Shown here: piece after piece, positions 5,035 to 5,044 of the stretch
Numbering within the stretch: the stretch's first letter is position 1
How the letters are laid out: each line of letters opens with the position of its first letter
Assembly (NCBI GenBank): GCA_017390825.1
Contig: JAFPAK010000092.1
Coordinates: 1-5,044 of the forward strand
Length of the DNA stretch: 5,044 bases
DNA from: Clostridia bacterium
GTDB lineage: Bacteria; Bacillota_A; Clostridia; Oscillospirales; Acutalibacteraceae
Reading direction: 5' to 3'
Notes under the pieces: model-generated
What the model was told of the DNA's origin: nothing
What the model saw: the letters and a program-made list of their open reading frames with translations, nothing else
The model's database searches: none
Translations under genes and position numbers: made by a program

Positions 5035-5044
5035 GTATTTATTC

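Overview
The window looks like chromosome from a low-GC, endospore-forming Firmicute, most likely a member of the Clostridia. It carries two dedicated sporulation genes (spoIIP and spoVAC), a Firmicute-style lexA with its SOS operator, strong AGG/GGAGG-type ribosome binding sites and some TTG starts. The genus cannot be fixed from sequence reading alone. No mobile element, CRISPR array, tRNA or rRNA was seen.

Layout from left to right. Positions 1-335 hold the 5' part of a minus-strand gene that runs off the left edge; it encodes a membrane-anchored protein with propeller-like sequence. Its AT-rich upstream region (336-568) holds a good SigA-type promoter, a small palindrome and a weak terminator-like hairpin. 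Next come two minus-strand genes that look like one operon: a stand-alone NAD(P)H-hydrate dehydratase (nnrD, start moved to 1946) followed 19 bases later by a small lipoprotein (569-1057, TTG start). Divergent from nnrD is spoIIP (2016-3146, plus strand). The short gap between them holds overlapping, opposed promoter-like sites: SigE-like toward spoIIP and SigA-like toward nnrD. The end of spoIIP overlaps the end of lexA by 4 bases, tail to tail. lexA (3143-3730, minus) is driven by a near-consensus promoter with a LexA box in its spacer, and this control region lies inside the last codons of the upstream ABC-transporter ATPase gene (3758-4444, minus). Divergent from the ATPase is spoVAC (4526-4963, plus). 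The right edge holds a hairpin that reads as a better terminator for the minus strand than for spoVAC.

The genes are mainly housekeeping, stress and sporulation functions that sit together rather than one pathway. SpoIIP degrades septal peptidoglycan during engulfment. SpoVAC belongs to the spore inner-membrane channel for dipicolinic acid. LexA represses the DNA-damage response. NnrD repairs hydrated NAD(P)H. The ATPase has no permease beside it. I see no convincing new multi-gene system. The points most worth a second look are the compact regulatory arrangements, the spoVAC and ATPase genes that lack their usual partners, and the two poorly characterised cell-envelope proteins on the left.
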